Numbered from the stretch's first letter, positions 1 to 10,061 are shown. The stretch: 64,000 nucleotides of DNA from Antarcticibacterium flavum (GCF_006159205.1 NZ_CP040812.1:434001-498000); one strand, 5' to 3'. Notes: generated by a model from the letters alone, not told the origin. Made by a program: numbers and translations.

Positions 1-2068
1 TTTGGGCAATAAGAAAATTTAGGCCAGATGTAATTATTAACAGGTTCAACCACCGTACAGCAGGAGAAACTCACGGGCAACATACCGCCTCTGCCCTGCT
101 TGCTATGGATGCATTTGATCTTGCGGGAGACCCTTCTACTTTTAAAGATCAACTGGAATATACCACGCCCCACCAGCCTAAGAAATTATATTTTAACACC
201 TCTCCCTGGTTTTATGGAAGTGAGGAAGCTTTTGAAGAAGCACTGGATTCTACATTTCTTGAATTTGAAACAGGAGTTTACTTCCCGTTATTAGGATTAT
301 CCAATCCCGAAATTGCGGCGCTTAGTCGCAGCCAGCATCAATCCCAGGGATTTGGCAGCACAGGGAGCCGGGGTACCCAAAAGGAATACCTGGAAATGAT
401 AAAAGGGGATCTTCCTGCAGGAGAAACTTCTGTATTTGAAGGGATAGATACTTCCTGGAACAGAGTAAAGGGAGGAACAGAGATTGGAAAGATACTGGAA
501 GCTGTGGAGAAGGAATATAATTTCGAGGATCCCGCGGCGAGCCTTCCGCAGTTAATAAAAGCATATTCCCTTATCCAGGGATTGGAAGACCAGTATTGGA
601 GGGCATTGAAACTGGAGCAAATTAAGGAGGTCATTGCTGCCAGTGCAGGCTTGTTCCTGGAGGCAACTGCACAAAATCCAGGCGCGGTACCTTCAGAAGA
701 AATAGAATTAAATTTTGAAGCTATCAATCGAAGTTCCGGTGAAATGAGGCTTACTAATATCAGCCTTCAGCCAGGAGACAGGGAAATGCAGGTAAATGCT
801 CTTTTGGCCAATAATGAATCCTGGAAAGATACTTTCTCACTTCCAATTCCTGCAGATATTGATTATACCAGTCCTTACTGGCTAAAGGAAAAAAGCGGCC
901 CGGGAAAATACAGGGTTAAAGACCAGACATTGATTGGTCTGCCTGAAACTCCACCCAGTATAACAGCCACTTTCCTCATTGAAATTTCTGGAACAGCAAT
1001 TCCATTTACCAAAGAGATCGTTTATAAATTTAATGATGCCGTAGATGGAGAGGTATACCAGCCATTCGAGATCGTTCCCCCGGTTTCAGTAAAAATAAGG
1101 GATGGGGTCATGGTTTTTGCTGATACTGCTTCCAAAATTGTTCCTGTAACTGTTTACGCAGGAAAGAGTAATGTGAAAGGTGTTCTTAGCCTGCAGGCCG
1201 GAAAGGGCTGGAAGATTGAACCTGCCTCTTCGCAAATTGCAATTCCGCAAAAAGGAGATGCATATACAGTGAATTTTAAGGTCACCCCCCTGCCGGCCAG
1301 AGCGAAACACTCCTGGAACCTATACTGGATAATAACGGAAAAAATTATTCCAATGAGCTGGTACACCTCACATATCGTCATATACCAAAGCAAGTCATGG
1401 TGATGCCTGCAGCTGCAAAAATGGTGAAATTGGATATTGAGAAAAAGGGGCAGCGTATTGCTTTCATCGAGGGTGCAGGAGATGTGATCCCTGAAAGCCT
1501 TGAGCAAATAGGCTATGATGTGCAAAGAATTCATCCAGATGCAATAAATGCCGCTACTCTTAAAAACTATGATGCCGTTATTCTTGGAATAAGAGCCTAC
1601 AATATCCTGGAGCAGTTAAAATACAGGCAAAAGGAACTTCATGAATATGTAAAAAATGGTGGAAACCTAATTGTGCAATACAATACCAACCGTGGACTGG
1701 TGGTGAATCCTATTGCGCCTTTCAAATTACAACTATCCCGTGAAAGGGTGACTGAGGAAGATGCCGAAGTAAGGTTTCTGGCTCCTGATCATCCGGTTTT
1801 AAATACTCCTAATAAGATCACCGCAAAGGATTTTGAGAACTGGGTACAGGAAAGAGGATTGTATTTCGCAGGAGAATGGGGCCCGGAGTTCACACCAATT
1901 TTAGCAATGAATGACACTAATGAGCCTTCAAGGGAAGGTAGCCTCATGATTGCAAAGTATGGGAAAGGAAATTATATTTATACCGGCATAAGTTTCTTTA
2001 GGCAATTCCCTGAAGGGGTTCCCGGAGCATACCGTCTTTTTGCAAATTTGGTCTCTTTAGGAAAATAA
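1..2068 (+). CDS. PIG-L family deacetylase, 5'-truncated and frameshifted
   Basis: The reading frame is open from the window edge (frame beginning at base 3), so the start codon and the N-terminal part lie outside. The first visible residues (RPDVIINRFNHR, then ETHGQHTASA) resemble the metal-binding end of a PIG-L/LmbE-type N-acetylglucosaminyl deacetylase fold. A long beta-rich middle follows, then a C-terminal domain from about 1430 with a glutamine-amidotransferase-like look (YDAVILGIRAYN, GGNLIVQYNT). The frame shifts from 3 to 2 at the run of six C at 1285-1290. One extra C joins the two halves into VTPPAGQSETLLEP and so on. Large PIG-L proteins of this architecture are common in Bacteroidota and act on amino-sugar substrates; the substrate here is unknown. 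It lies directly upstream of a small membrane peptide and a sodium symporter, probably co-transcribed. A homopolymer consensus error is more likely than a true pseudogene. Confidence 0.8.
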
Positions 2069-2069
2069 G

Positions 2070-2177
2070 ATGAAGAAGCCTGAAAATTACATCTGGAAAA
2101 AATCATACACCTGGGTATTACTTGCCAATGCTATATATGTATTGATCTTTTACTTTCTAATGAAAATCTTTACATAA
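2070..2177 (+). CDS. 35-residue single-pass membrane peptide
   Basis: A short ORF starts 1 nt after the PIG-L stop and ends immediately before the ATG of the symporter (stop at 2175-2177, next ATG at 2178). The predicted peptide begins MKKPENYIWKKSYTW and continues with a hydrophobic stretch (VLLANAIYVLIFYFLM), so it looks like a single transmembrane helix with a basic, aromatic N-terminus on the cytoplasmic side. Gapless packing between two conserved genes suggests it is translated. A small accessory subunit of the symporter is a reasonable guess, as small helper subunits exist for several solute carriers, but I do not recognise a named family. Confidence 0.6.
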   Translation: MKKPENYIWKKSYTWVLLANAIYVLIFYFLMKIFT

Positions 2178-3875
2178 ATGCAGCCAATAGACTGGATCAT
2201 CCTGGCCGGCACCCTTATTTTCATCGTAACCTATGGAGTTTATAGGACCCGGGGGCAACAGGACGTGCAGGATTATATTCGTGGTGGAAATACAGCTCAA
2301 TGGTGGACCATTGGACTTTCTGTCATGGCGACACAGGCTAGTGCAATAACTTTCCTTTCTACCCCTGGACAGGCATATCACGACGGGATGGGATTTGTAC
2401 AATTTTATTTTGGATTACCTATTGCCATGGTAATCATATGTATGGTCTTTATCCCTATTTATCACCGCCTTAAAGTTTATACCGCCTACGAATATCTTGA
2501 ATCGAGATTTGATCGCAAAACACGATCCCTCACTGCTATCCTGTTTCTTATCCAAAGAGGCCTCTCAGCCGGGATCACCATCTTTGCCCCTGCCATCATA
2601 CTCTCGGCAGTATTGGGCTGGAACCTCAATGCGCTCACTATTCTTATTGGGGTACTCGTGATCATATATACAGTCTCAGGAGGAACAAAAGCGGTAAATG
2701 TTACTCAAAAACAGCAAATGGCTGTGATCTTTGCCGGGATGTTTACAGCTTTTTTCCTGATAATAAGTTATCTCCCCTCCAATATTACCTTTAACAATGC
2801 TCTCGAAATTGCCGGAGCCAGCGGTAAAATGGATATTCTGGATTTCTCTTTTGATCTTTCAAACAGGTATACTTTCTGGAGTGGGATCATTGGAGGTACA
2901 TTCCTGGCCCTCTCCTATTTCGGAACAGATCAAAGCCAGGTACAACGCTATCTTACGGGAAGGTCCATGAGGGAAATGCAGCTGGGATTGGTCTTTAATG
3001 GTTTGCTGAAAGTACCTATGCAATTCTTCATTTTACTGGTAGGGGTAATGGTTTTTGTCTTCTATCAATTTAATCAATCCCCGCTTAATTTTAATCCTGC
3101 TGCAGAGGAAGCTGTACTCGCCTCCCCTTATGCCGATGATTATAAAAGCCTGATGGCAGAAAATCAAAATTTGCAACAACAGCAACAGGAGATCACTATT
3201 GGGTTTGGGAAAAATATACAAACCTTAGGCCAACAGGAAAAAAATGAGTTCAAAGCAGAGCTCCTGGAACTTAATAACAGGGAAAAGGAGAACAGGGAAA
3301 AAGCCAAAGGCCTAATTAGAGCCGCGAATAATAAGGTCGAAACCAATGACAAGGATTACGTTTTCATACATTTCATCCTTAACAATTTGCCACGCGGACT
3401 TATAGGACTTTTACTGGCAGTGATCCTATCTGCAGCCATGTCCTCAACAGCTTCAGAGCTTAATGCCCTTGCCTCTACAACTACCATCGACCTCTACAAG
3501 CGTAATATGACTGAAACAAAAAGTGAGGAACATTACGTAAAGGTTTCAAGGATTTTTACCTTCCTATGGGGGTTAATTGCTATTGCATTTGCCAGTTTTG
3601 CTAATTTATTTGACAACCTTATCCAGCTTGTAAATATCATTGGTTCTATTTTTTATGGAAATGTGCTTGGCATCTTCCTGCTGGCATTCTTTATAAGATA
3701 CGTTCAAAGCAACGCGGTATTTATTGCCGCCCTTATAACCCAGGTATTGGTAATCCTGGTATATTATCTCGAAGTAATGGAGTTCCTCTGGTTAAACCTG
3801 TTTGGATGTGCCCTTGTAATTTTGCTGGCTTTGATACTCCAAACGATGATCTATTCTCCAAAGAAAGTCCAATAA
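2178..3875 (+). CDS. Sodium:solute symporter (SSS family)
   Basis: A 565-residue polytopic membrane protein with about 13 predicted helices. It imports a solute with Na+ across the inner membrane. The N-terminal helix and GGNTAQWWTIGLS, the GGTKAVNVTQKQQ segment and the SSTASELNALASTTTIDLYKR segment are typical SSS (SLC5-like) signatures. Between about residues 310 and 395 there is a hydrophilic glutamine/glutamate-rich insertion (ENQNLQQQQQ then LNNREKENREKAKG), probably a cytoplasmic coiled coil, as seen in Bacteroidota members. The adjacent PIG-L deacetylase suggests a sugar or amino-sugar derivative as substrate, which is inference only. Confidence 0.88.
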   Translation: MQPIDWIILAGTLIFIVTYGVYRTRGQQDVQDYIRGGNTAQWWTIGLSVMATQASAITFLSTPGQAYHDGMGFVQFYFGLPIAMVIICMVFIPIYHRLKVYTAYEYLESRFDRKTRSLTAILFLIQRGLSAGITIFAPAIILSAVLGWNLNALTILIGVLVIIYTVSGGTKAVNVTQKQQMAVIFAGMFTAFFLIISYLPSNITFNNALEIAGASGKMDILDFSFDLSNRYTFWSGIIGGTFLALSYFGTDQSQVQRYLTGRSMREMQLGLVFNGLLKVPMQFFILLVGVMVFVFYQFNQSPLNFNPAAEEAVLASPYADDYKSLMAENQNLQQQQQEITIGFGKNIQTLGQQEKNEFKAELLELNNREKENREKAKGLIRAANNKVETNDKDYVFIHFILNNLPRGLIGLLLAVILSAAMSSTASELNALASTTTIDLYKRNMTETKSEEHYVKVSRIFTFLWGLIAIAFASFANLFDNLIQLVNIIGSIFYGNVLGIFLLAFFIRYVQSNAVFIAALITQVLVILVYYLEVMEFLWLNLFGCALVILLALILQTMIYSPKKVQ

Positions 3876-4190
3876 AACAGGAGATAATTTAATTCTTAAC
3901 CATTGTTTTCCGATAAAAGAGTCTAGACCGCTTCCGCTGCTGGAATTTAAAACCTTGACTAAACTATGTCAATGAAAAACAGCGCTATACCCAATTCTAA
4001 AAAGTGTGGATTTTCCTAACTATTTTAGTGTTCAAAACCACCCCTTGTTGAGGTTGAGGTAACCTTAGGCTATATATATCAAGGCGTAATGTAAATTCAA
4101 ATCGTAGGATACCAATAACACAATTACGAATAAAATCCTTAGCTGAAGATTTTCCTTTTTTAATCGTATGATAAGAATGGAGAAGGCTTT
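3876..4190. other. Intergenic, no gene seen
   Basis: About 315 bases between the symporter and the terminator of the minus-strand DUF2911 gene. The sequence is AT-rich with no convincing ORF, RNA or repeat. Two short direct copies of GTTGAGG (around 4045-4060) are the only regularity noticed. Confidence 0.5.
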
Positions 4191-4227
4191 AAAAAGAAAA
4201 ACCTGCTCGGGGCAGGTTTTTCTTTTT
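4191..4227 (-). terminator. Rho-independent terminator
   Basis: A perfect 16-bp stem (AAAAAGAAAAACCTGC at 4191-4206 with its complement at 4212-4227) and a 5-nt loop. On the minus strand the descending arm ends in a U-rich tract, 14 nt after the stop of the DUF2911 gene. Being symmetric, it could also end transcription from the plus-strand symporter. Confidence 0.85.
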
Positions 4228-4240
4228 ATGTAGTAGCAAA

Positions 4241-5086
4241 TTAATTGGCTTCCCATTCCTTTATGGAATCCTGGTTCATCTTCACATAATCTGCATTATT
4301 AGCTTTTTGAGCCATTTCCAGTGACTTCTTTGCTGTAGCGATAGCTTCCTTCTTCATTCCAAGATCTGCCTGAATAAGGGACTTTTTGCGTAGCATCCAG
4401 AATGGAGCATTACCCTGCATTTCAATGGCTTTATTCACCCATTCCAGCGCCTTCTTATTATCCTTTTTGGTATCGTGGTAATAAGAACCCGCCGCGAAAT
4501 AATCGTTTGCTGAAGGGCCATTCATTACTTTTTCTATACTTGCCATAGTCTTGGCATCTGTAGGAAATTGTATTGGCAGGGATGCAACAGTATTTTCCCA
4601 TACGATATTCAATACAGCTGAATCATTTTTTAGATCATCAAAAAAGATAGTAAAAGTTTCCATAGGAAAAGGTAACTCGGTCACCTCTGCGTTGGCTTTT
4701 AAAGCTATCTTATCCTCCTGCCAGTTTTGAGGAACACCCCAGTTATCTGCTTCCTTATAAAAGATCACCTCCCAGGATTGTTTATTGGGTATGGTATATA
4801 ATCCATAAGTACCTCTTGGCAGTTTTTGGGAGCCAATCTCCACATCGTCACTAAAGGTGATCTTTGTGTTGGAGTTGGCACCTGTTCTCCAAACCTCGCC
4901 GTATGGCACCAGATCGCCAAATATTTGACGGTCCCTCATCCCGGGACGTGAATATTCAAGTGTCACATCGGTAAGTCCCACCTTTTGTTCAACCTTGGTG
5001 AAAGGGCTTGGCTGTGGGGCCTGTATTTGTGCAGTCGCACCTAAAGAAACAAGGCCGGCAACCAGCAATAAAACTATTCTTTTCAT
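4241..5086 (-). CDS. DUF2911 domain protein with TPR-like tail, exported
   Basis: 281 residues with a signal peptide (MKRIVLLLVAGLVSLGATAQ). Residues about 25-180 match the DUF2911 family: the characteristic EYSRPGMRDRQIFGDLVPYGEVWRTGAN is followed by the TYGLYTIP and WEVIFYK strands. The last about 90 residues form helical tetratricopeptide-like repeats (ALEWVNKAIEMQ, AIATAKKSLEMAQ). This architecture is frequent in Bacteroidota, and the biochemical function is unknown. The gene is monocistronic, with a promoter box at 5106-5113 and a strong terminator at 4191-4227. Confidence 0.88.
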   Translation of the reverse strand: MKRIVLLLVAGLVSLGATAQIQAPQPSPFTKVEQKVGLTDVTLEYSRPGMRDRQIFGDLVPYGEVWRTGANSNTKITFSDDVEIGSQKLPRGTYGLYTIPNKQSWEVIFYKEADNWGVPQNWQEDKIALKANAEVTELPFPMETFTIFFDDLKNDSAVLNIVWENTVASLPIQFPTDAKTMASIEKVMNGPSANDYFAAGSYYHDTKKDNKKALEWVNKAIEMQGNAPFWMLRKKSLIQADLGMKKEAIATAKKSLEMAQKANNADYVKMNQDSIKEWEAN

Positions 5087-5105
5087 ATTATTGAGTTTGG
5101 TTTAT

Positions 5106-5113
5106 CAAATATA
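5106..5113 (-). promoter_or_regulatory. Bacteroidota -7 box (TATATTTG) for the DUF2911 gene
   Basis: The minus strand reads TATATTTG, an exact TANNTTTG match, about 20 nt before the start codon. A T-rich segment about 19 nt further upstream could be the -33 element. Assigned by motif only. Confidence 0.5.
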
Positions 5114-5209
5114 AGCATTCGTCAATTAAAAAGATCATCAGGAAAATTATTTTTGTTTAACATTTCTATAATTAAATTAAACATTTTTATAAGTAACTTT
5201 ACATAAAAA

Positions 5210-5692
5210 ATGAAGATATATACACTCCACACCCTGCAAAAGCTTCCTTTGTCATTGAAGGAGGCGTGGGATTTCCTCTCAGACCCCAGGAATTTAAAGA
5301 CCATAACACCAGATTATATGGGCTTTGATATCATTGGGGGAGCAGACCGTCACATGTATCCCGGTCAAATTCTCCAGTATATAGTTACCCCGGTTGCAGG
5401 AATAAAAACTAAATGGGTTACAGAGATCACCCATGTAAAGGATATGGAATACTTCGTAGACGAGCAGCGTTTTGGCCCGTATGCATTATGGCACCATAAA
5501 CATTTCCTTAAAGAAATAGATGGTGGGGTGGAAATGGAAGATATTGTTGATTATAAACTTCCATTAGGATTTTTAGGACAGGCAGTGCATCCATTTTTAG
5601 TTAAACCCAAACTAAAGGAAATTTTCGAGTACCGCCAGGAGAAGCTTATAGAACTCTTTGGGAAGTATGAGGGTGCCGACTCTAATAAATAA
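5210..5692 (+). CDS. SRPBCC family protein
   Basis: 160 residues with the helix-grip (START/Bet v1-like) layout: KIYTLHTLQKLPLSLKEAW at the N-terminus, SDPRNLKTITPDYMGF, then beta strands and a long C-terminal helix (LKEIFEYRQEKLIELF). SRPBCC proteins bind hydrophobic ligands in an internal cavity; no ligand can be inferred here. It is the first gene of a three-gene cluster with an SDR and a photolyase, an arrangement seen repeatedly in marine Flavobacteriia and probably light-responsive (inference). It ends 16 nt before the SDR start. Confidence 0.8.
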   Translation: MKIYTLHTLQKLPLSLKEAWDFLSDPRNLKTITPDYMGFDIIGGADRHMYPGQILQYIVTPVAGIKTKWVTEITHVKDMEYFVDEQRFGPYALWHHKHFLKEIDGGVEMEDIVDYKLPLGFLGQAVHPFLVKPKLKEIFEYRQEKLIELFGKYEGADSNK

Positions 5693-5708
5693 TTTAAACA
5701 AAACAATT

Positions 5709-6405
5709 ATGAAAAAGAATATACTTATAATTGGAGGATCGGGAGGTATTGGGTTGGAAATAGCCAAAATACTTGCTCCTGAAAATAATGTAATAATAGC
5801 TTCAAGAAGTAAAGGAAACCTGGAGGAGCTGGATGTAGCCTATCATTCATTCGATGTTTTGAAGGATGATATTAAGGACCTGGATCTTCCCGATTCAATT
5901 GACGGGCTGGTTTATTGTCCCGGAAGTATTAATCTAAAACCTTTTAAAATGCTGAAAATTGAAGCATTTGAGGAAGAAATGAATCTCAATTTCTTTTCAC
6001 TTGTAAAGGTGGTACAGGGACTTTTGCCACACCTTAAAAATGCGGACTCCCCCGGCCTCATATTTTTTAGCACTGTCGCAGTCCAGAAGGGCATGCCTTT
6101 TCACACCAGTGTTGCAGCTGCAAAGGGGCCATCGAAGGGTTTGCAAGATCCCTGGCGGCAGAGTATGCTCCAACCTTCAGGGTAAATGTAATCGCGCCTT
6201 CTTTAACCGATACCCCCTGGCAGGAAAATTACTGTCCAGTGAAGATAAAAGAACGAAAATGGCAGAGCGTCATCCCCTCCAACGAATAGGGAGTGCGAAA
6301 GATATAGCAAATATGGCAGAATTCTTACTTTCATCAAAAAGCAGCTGGATGACTGGACAGGTGCTTGGAGTAGATGGAGGACTCTCCAGTTTAAATATGA
6401 ATTAA
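5709..6405 (+). CDS. Short-chain dehydrogenase/reductase (SDR), two frameshifts
   Basis: A Rossmann-fold NAD(P)-dependent oxidoreductase of about 233 residues once corrected. The N-terminus NILIIGGSGGIGLEIAKIL is the dinucleotide-binding motif. The C-terminus (RHPLQRIGSAKDIANMAEFLLSS, TGQVLGVDGGLSSL) is typical of the classical SDR tail. The frame breaks at GGGG 6125-6128 (one G short: AAAKGAIEGFARSLAAEY) and again at CCCCC 6213-6217 (one C short: LTDTPLAGKLL). The middle part between the two runs is readable only in frame 2. In the usual catalytic YxxxK site the tyrosine seems to be replaced in the visible FHTSVAAAK segment, so activity is uncertain. The stop overlaps the photolyase ATG by 1 nt (TAATG). 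Start at 5709 chosen because the glycine motif begins immediately. Confidence 0.82.
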
Positions 6406-7708
6406 TGAGTGACAAAGTTTCCATATTCTGGTTTAGAAGGGACCTTAGAATAGATGATAATGTGGGTTTCCTTGAGGCTCTCAAAGGAACTCAACAAGTT
6501 TTGCCGATTTTTATTTTTGATACAGAGATCCTGGGCAAATTGAAAAAGGATGATTCGCGGGTAAGCTTCATACATGATCAAATTCAGAAAATAAGAAAGG
6601 AATTGCAGCAAAAGGGCAGTTCTTTGGCTGTATACCACGGGAAGCCGCTTGAGATCTTTAAGGACCTGGCAAAAAAATATAATATCCTGAAGGTTTATAC
6701 TAACAGGGACTATGAACCTTATTCCAGGCAAAGGGATGAGGAAATAAAAGATTTCTTAAGTACAGAAAATATTTCGTTTAAAACCTTCAAAGACCAGGTG
6801 ATCTTTGAGCAGGATGAGATAGTAAAAAAAGACGGCGATCCTTATGTAGTTTACACCCCATATATGAAATTATGGAAGGAGAAATTTAAAGAAACAGATC
6901 TTAAGGTTCATTATACCAGTAGTCACCTGGACAATTTGGTTCAAAACACCAGGCTGCCTAATCTTAGCCTGGGAGATATAGGTTTTGAAAGATCAAATCT
7001 TGAAATTCCAGATTACGATGTGTCCCCACCTTAATAGCCGATTATGAGAAGAAAAGAAATTTCCCTGCTAAAGATGCGACCTCACGCCTGGGAGTCCATT
7101 TGAGATTTGGAACTGTGGGCTTAAGAAAGATAATTAAAAAAGCTAATACTGAAGAAAATAAAACATTCTTGGAGGAATTGATTTGGAGAGAATTTTTTAT
7201 GCAAATACTCTATCACTTTCCAAATACCGTTACAGAAGCTTTTAAACCCAAATATGATCGTATTGACTGGCGCAACAATGAAGGTGAATTTGAAAAATGG
7301 AAAGAGGGAAAGACCGGTTACCCCCTGGTAGACGCAGGGATGCGGCAACTAAATACGATTGGCTTTATGCATAACCGGGTGAGAATGCTTACGGCAAGTT
7401 TCCTGTGTAAGCACCTTCTTATAGACTGGCGCTGGGGTGAGGCCTATTTTGCTGAAAAATTACTGGATTATGAAATGGCCTCCAATGTAGGGAACTGGCA
7501 ATGGGCTGCTGGCAGCGGTGTAGATGCCGCCCCTTATTTCAGGATCTTTAACCCTACTACTCAAATTGAGAAATTTGACAAAGAAAGGAAATATATTAAA
7601 GAATGGATCGGGGAAATAGATACCAATGAGTATCCCGGTGAAATGGTAGACCATAAGGAAGCCCGGGAAAGGGCATTATCTACTTATAAGTCGGCATTAA
7701 ACGGGTAA
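6405..7708 (+). CDS. Cryptochrome/deoxyribodipyrimidine photolyase, one frameshift
   Basis: About 434 residues once the frame break is repaired. The N-terminal photolyase alpha/beta domain begins SIFWFRRDLRIDDNVG. The C-terminal FAD-binding helical domain contains WREFFMQILYHFP, GYPLVDAGMRQL, MHNRVRM and NVGNWQWAAGSGVDAAPYFRIFNP, the last being the conserved flavin/DNA-binding core. These enzymes repair cyclobutane pyrimidine dimers with blue light, or act as photoreceptors. Frame 3 ends at a TAA just after CCCC 7023-7026. One added C yields DVSPTLIADYEKKRNFPA and joins the two halves in frame 2. It overlaps the SDR by 1 nt, forming a light-stress cluster with SRPBCC and SDR. Confidence 0.88.
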
Positions 7709-7720
7709 CCGGGCCTGGCT

Positions 7721-8467
7721 CTACTTTTTTATTAGTTTTTTGGCCTTTTCAAGATCCTCCGGGGTGTCAATCCCTATGCCTTTAAAATCTGTTTCTACCA
7801 TTTTTATGGTTTTTCCATATTCAAGATAACGTATGCATTCAATCTTTTCTGTAGCCTCAAGAGGCAGCATAGAAAGCTTGGAAAAATCCAATAAAGCCTG
7901 TTTCCGGAAGGCATAGACTCCTATATGTTTGAAATAGGTAACGCCACTTTGGTTATCCCTTGGATATGGTAGCGGAAATCTTGAAAAGTATAGAGCAAGA
8001 TCATCCTTATTTGTGATCACTTTCACGTTATTGGGATTGGTGATCTCTTCACTGTCGCTCATTGCCGTCTTCAAAGATGCCAGGTCTATCTTTCCTTCAG
8101 GATCATTGTCGAAAACCTGCAGGAGTTTCTCCAGGCTCCTGTGATCTATCAATGGTTCATCCCCCTGTACATTAAGCACGATCTCCACATCCAGGTCCTG
8201 TACGGCTTCCGCTATCCTGTCACTTCCTGTTTCGTGAACCAGTTTACTCTTTATAGCTTTTCCTCCAAACTTAATGATCTCTTCAACGATTATATCACTA
8301 TCTGTAACCACATACACCTCTCCGAACAACCCGGTATTTAAGGCAGCCTCATAGGTTCTTCTTATAACCGTTTTACCATTGAGGTCCTGCATAAGTTTAC
8401 CAGGGAAACGTGAGGCTTCATATCTGGCAGGGATCATTGCTATGATCTTTTCTTTAGGTATCTTCAT
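7721..8467 (-). CDS. kdsB: 3-deoxy-manno-octulosonate cytidylyltransferase
   Basis: 248 residues, the normal KdsB length. It activates Kdo with CTP to CMP-Kdo for lipopolysaccharide inner-core synthesis in the cytoplasm. Visible signatures are [16 protein letters not shown] near the N-terminus (nucleotide binding), [15 protein letters not shown] and the C-terminal [14 protein letters not shown]. It lies tail-to-tail with the photolyase (12-nt gap) and downstream of the helicase gene on the same strand. Confidence 0.95.
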   Translation of the reverse strand: MKIPKEKIIAMIPARYEASRFPGKLMQDLNGKTVIRRTYEAALNTGLFGEVYVVTDSDIIVEEIIKFGGKAIKSKLVHETGSDRIAEAVQDLDVEIVLNVQGDEPLIDHRSLEKLLQVFDNDPEGKIDLASLKTAMSDSEEITNPNNVKVITNKDDLALYFSRFPLPYPRDNQSGVTYFKHIGVYAFRKQALLDFSKLSMLPLEATEKIECIRYLEYGKTIKMVETDFKGIGIDTPEDLEKAKKLIKK

Positions 8468-8508
8468 ATTGTGTCTTTGGTATGATTGTTAAATTTTGCA
8501 ACCCTCTT

Positions 8509-9945
8509 CTAATCATCGGCAAAAAAGTCATCTTTAAAACCTATAAGGTAAAGTTTTTCCTGTGCCCTGGTGACGGCTGTATACAACCATCGCAGATAGT
8601 CTTTGTCTATTCCGTTAGGTAAATAGGGTTGCTCTATAAAAATAGTATGCCACTGTCCACCCTGAGATTTATGACAGGTCATAGCATATGAGAATTTGAT
8701 TTGAAGGGCATTAAAAAATTTATTCCCCTTGACCTTTAAAAATTTCCTGTATTTAGAAGTTTCATCTTCATAATCTTTCATCACCTCCTGGTAAAGTCTA
8801 TTCGATTCATCATAGGTAAGAGAAGGGGAATTGCTTTCCAGAGTGTCAAGTATTACAACGGTCTCGAAGGGCTTCATTTTTGGATAATCCACCATTTGCA
8901 CCTTTATTTCAGCAAATCTAAAGCCGTAGAGTTCTCTAATTGCAAAGATCTCCAGTACTTTTATAATATCCCCATTGGCAATAAAACCCGCTTCAGAAGT
9001 AGGTTTTATCCAAAAATAATTATTCTTCACCACCATCAAATAATCCCCGGCAGAGATCTCTTCCTCCTGGAACAGGATCCTTGATCTTATTTGCTGGTTA
9101 TATTGATTGGCCCTCTTATTTGAACGTACGATTATAGAGGTATCTTCGTGTCCAAGATGATCATAGGAATCCTGTATGGCATCCAGTATTTCCTGCCCGT
9201 CCAATAGCCTTACGACATCTGCCCGCGGCGTAATTTGGAACCTGAAGCTTTCATAGAATTCCATTGCCAGGGCCTCTCTTATTCTCGTAGCGTTCAAAAG
9301 AATATCACTTTCTTCACTTTGTCTTACTACCTCGTCCAGTTCTATATGCACTACCTCCTTATCATAATGATTCCTTAGTTTCCTCTCCTCTAGCGCCGGG
9401 CTCATATCAAGCTTCACCGGGGGTAACTGGGCTGTATCACCAATTAATATAAGAGAGCAGTTCTGGCCGGAGTTTACGTAATCAATAAGATCTGGCAACA
9501 ATCCGCTGCTTTGAAAGAGTTTTGTATCTGGATCCTCATCGGGGATCATCGATGCCTCATCCACTATAAAAATAGCATTCTTATGTTTGTTTGGTTGCAG
9601 CACAAACTGCACTCCTGCACCCCCAGTCTTTTTTGGGAAATATATTTTTTTATGAATTGTTTGTGCTTCCTGCCCGGAGTAGAGGGAGATCACCTTAGCA
9701 GCCCTTCCTGTGGGGGCCAGCAGGATACCGCTTCTCCTTATCTTCCAAAGATTCTTAACCAGGGCGCTTATTATAGTGGTCTTTCCTGTACCGGCAAAGC
9801 CTTTGAGAAGGAAAAGGGAATCTGGTTTTGGATTAACTGCAAATGAGGCAAGTTGCTGTAAAGCTATGTCCTGTTTTATTTTTGCTGAAAAACCTAATTC
9901 ATTTAATAATAGCTTATAAAACTTTTCAGCAGTTATAGTTTCCAT
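8509..9945 (-). CDS. ATP-dependent RecD-like DNA helicase
   Basis: 478 residues from the preferred start METITAEKFYK; a 10-residue upstream extension is open but lacks family-like sequence. Superfamily 1 helicase: Walker A GFAGTGKTTIISAL near residue 50, APTGRAAKV, Walker B DEASM, GDTAQLPPV, and C-terminal motifs MTCHKSQGGQW and YTAVTRAQEKLYLIG. The length fits the short RecD-like/exonuclease V-type helicases common in Flavobacteriia, which lack the long N-terminal part of RecD2. A DNA repair or recombination role is inferred from the family. It shares a divergent promoter region with the gene at 10062. Confidence 0.88.
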   Translation of the reverse strand: METITAEKFYKLLLNELGFSAKIKQDIALQQLASFAVNPKPDSLFLLKGFAGTGKTTIISALVKNLWKIRRSGILLAPTGRAAKVISLYSGQEAQTIHKKIYFPKKTGGAGVQFVLQPNKHKNAIFIVDEASMIPDEDPDTKLFQSSGLLPDLIDYVNSGQNCSLILIGDTAQLPPVKLDMSPALEERKLRNHYDKEVVHIELDEVVRQSEESDILLNATRIREALAMEFYESFRFQITPRADVVRLLDGQEILDAIQDSYDHLGHEDTSIIVRSNKRANQYNQQIRSRILFQEEEISAGDYLMVVKNNYFWIKPTSEAGFIANGDIIKVLEIFAIRELYGFRFAEIKVQMVDYPKMKPFETVVILDTLESNSPSLTYDESNRLYQEVMKDYEDETSKYRKFLKVKGNKFFNALQIKFSYAMTCHKSQGGQWHTIFIEQPYLPNGIDKDYLRWLYTAVTRAQEKLYLIGFKDDFFADD

Positions 9946-9963
9946 ACAATTTCTTCGAATTAT

Positions 9964-9971
9964 CAAAGATA
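9964..9971 (-). promoter_or_regulatory. Bacteroidota -7 box (TATCTTTG) for the RecD-like helicase
   Basis: The minus strand reads TATCTTTG (exact TANNTTTG) 18 nt before the chosen ATG, with TTTCTG 17 nt upstream as a possible -33 element. The position supports the internal start at 9945. Confidence 0.5.
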
Positions 9972-10017
9972 GCAATGGATTTTTAGGGCAGAAACTTTTA
10001 CGAATAAAAAAAAATTG

Positions 10018-10025
10018 TAGATTTG
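10018..10025 (+). promoter_or_regulatory. Bacteroidota -7 box (TAGATTTG)
   Basis: An exact TANNTTTG match 36 nt upstream of the ATG at 10062, with a T-rich CTTTTA near 9995-10000 as a possible -33 element. Confidence 0.5.
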
Positions 10026-10061
10026 CGATGAACTCTTAATATTTACATAAATTAAAAAAGC

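Noticed and set aside
338..727. Minus-strand ORFs under the PIG-L gene.
   Set aside because: Shadow frames opposite a conserved coding region.
1285..7026. Programmed ribosomal frameshifting at the C/G runs.
   Set aside because: Seven unrelated events in five housekeeping-type genes, all in G/C runs and mostly one base short, fit consensus error better. No slippery-site plus pseudoknot layout was seen.
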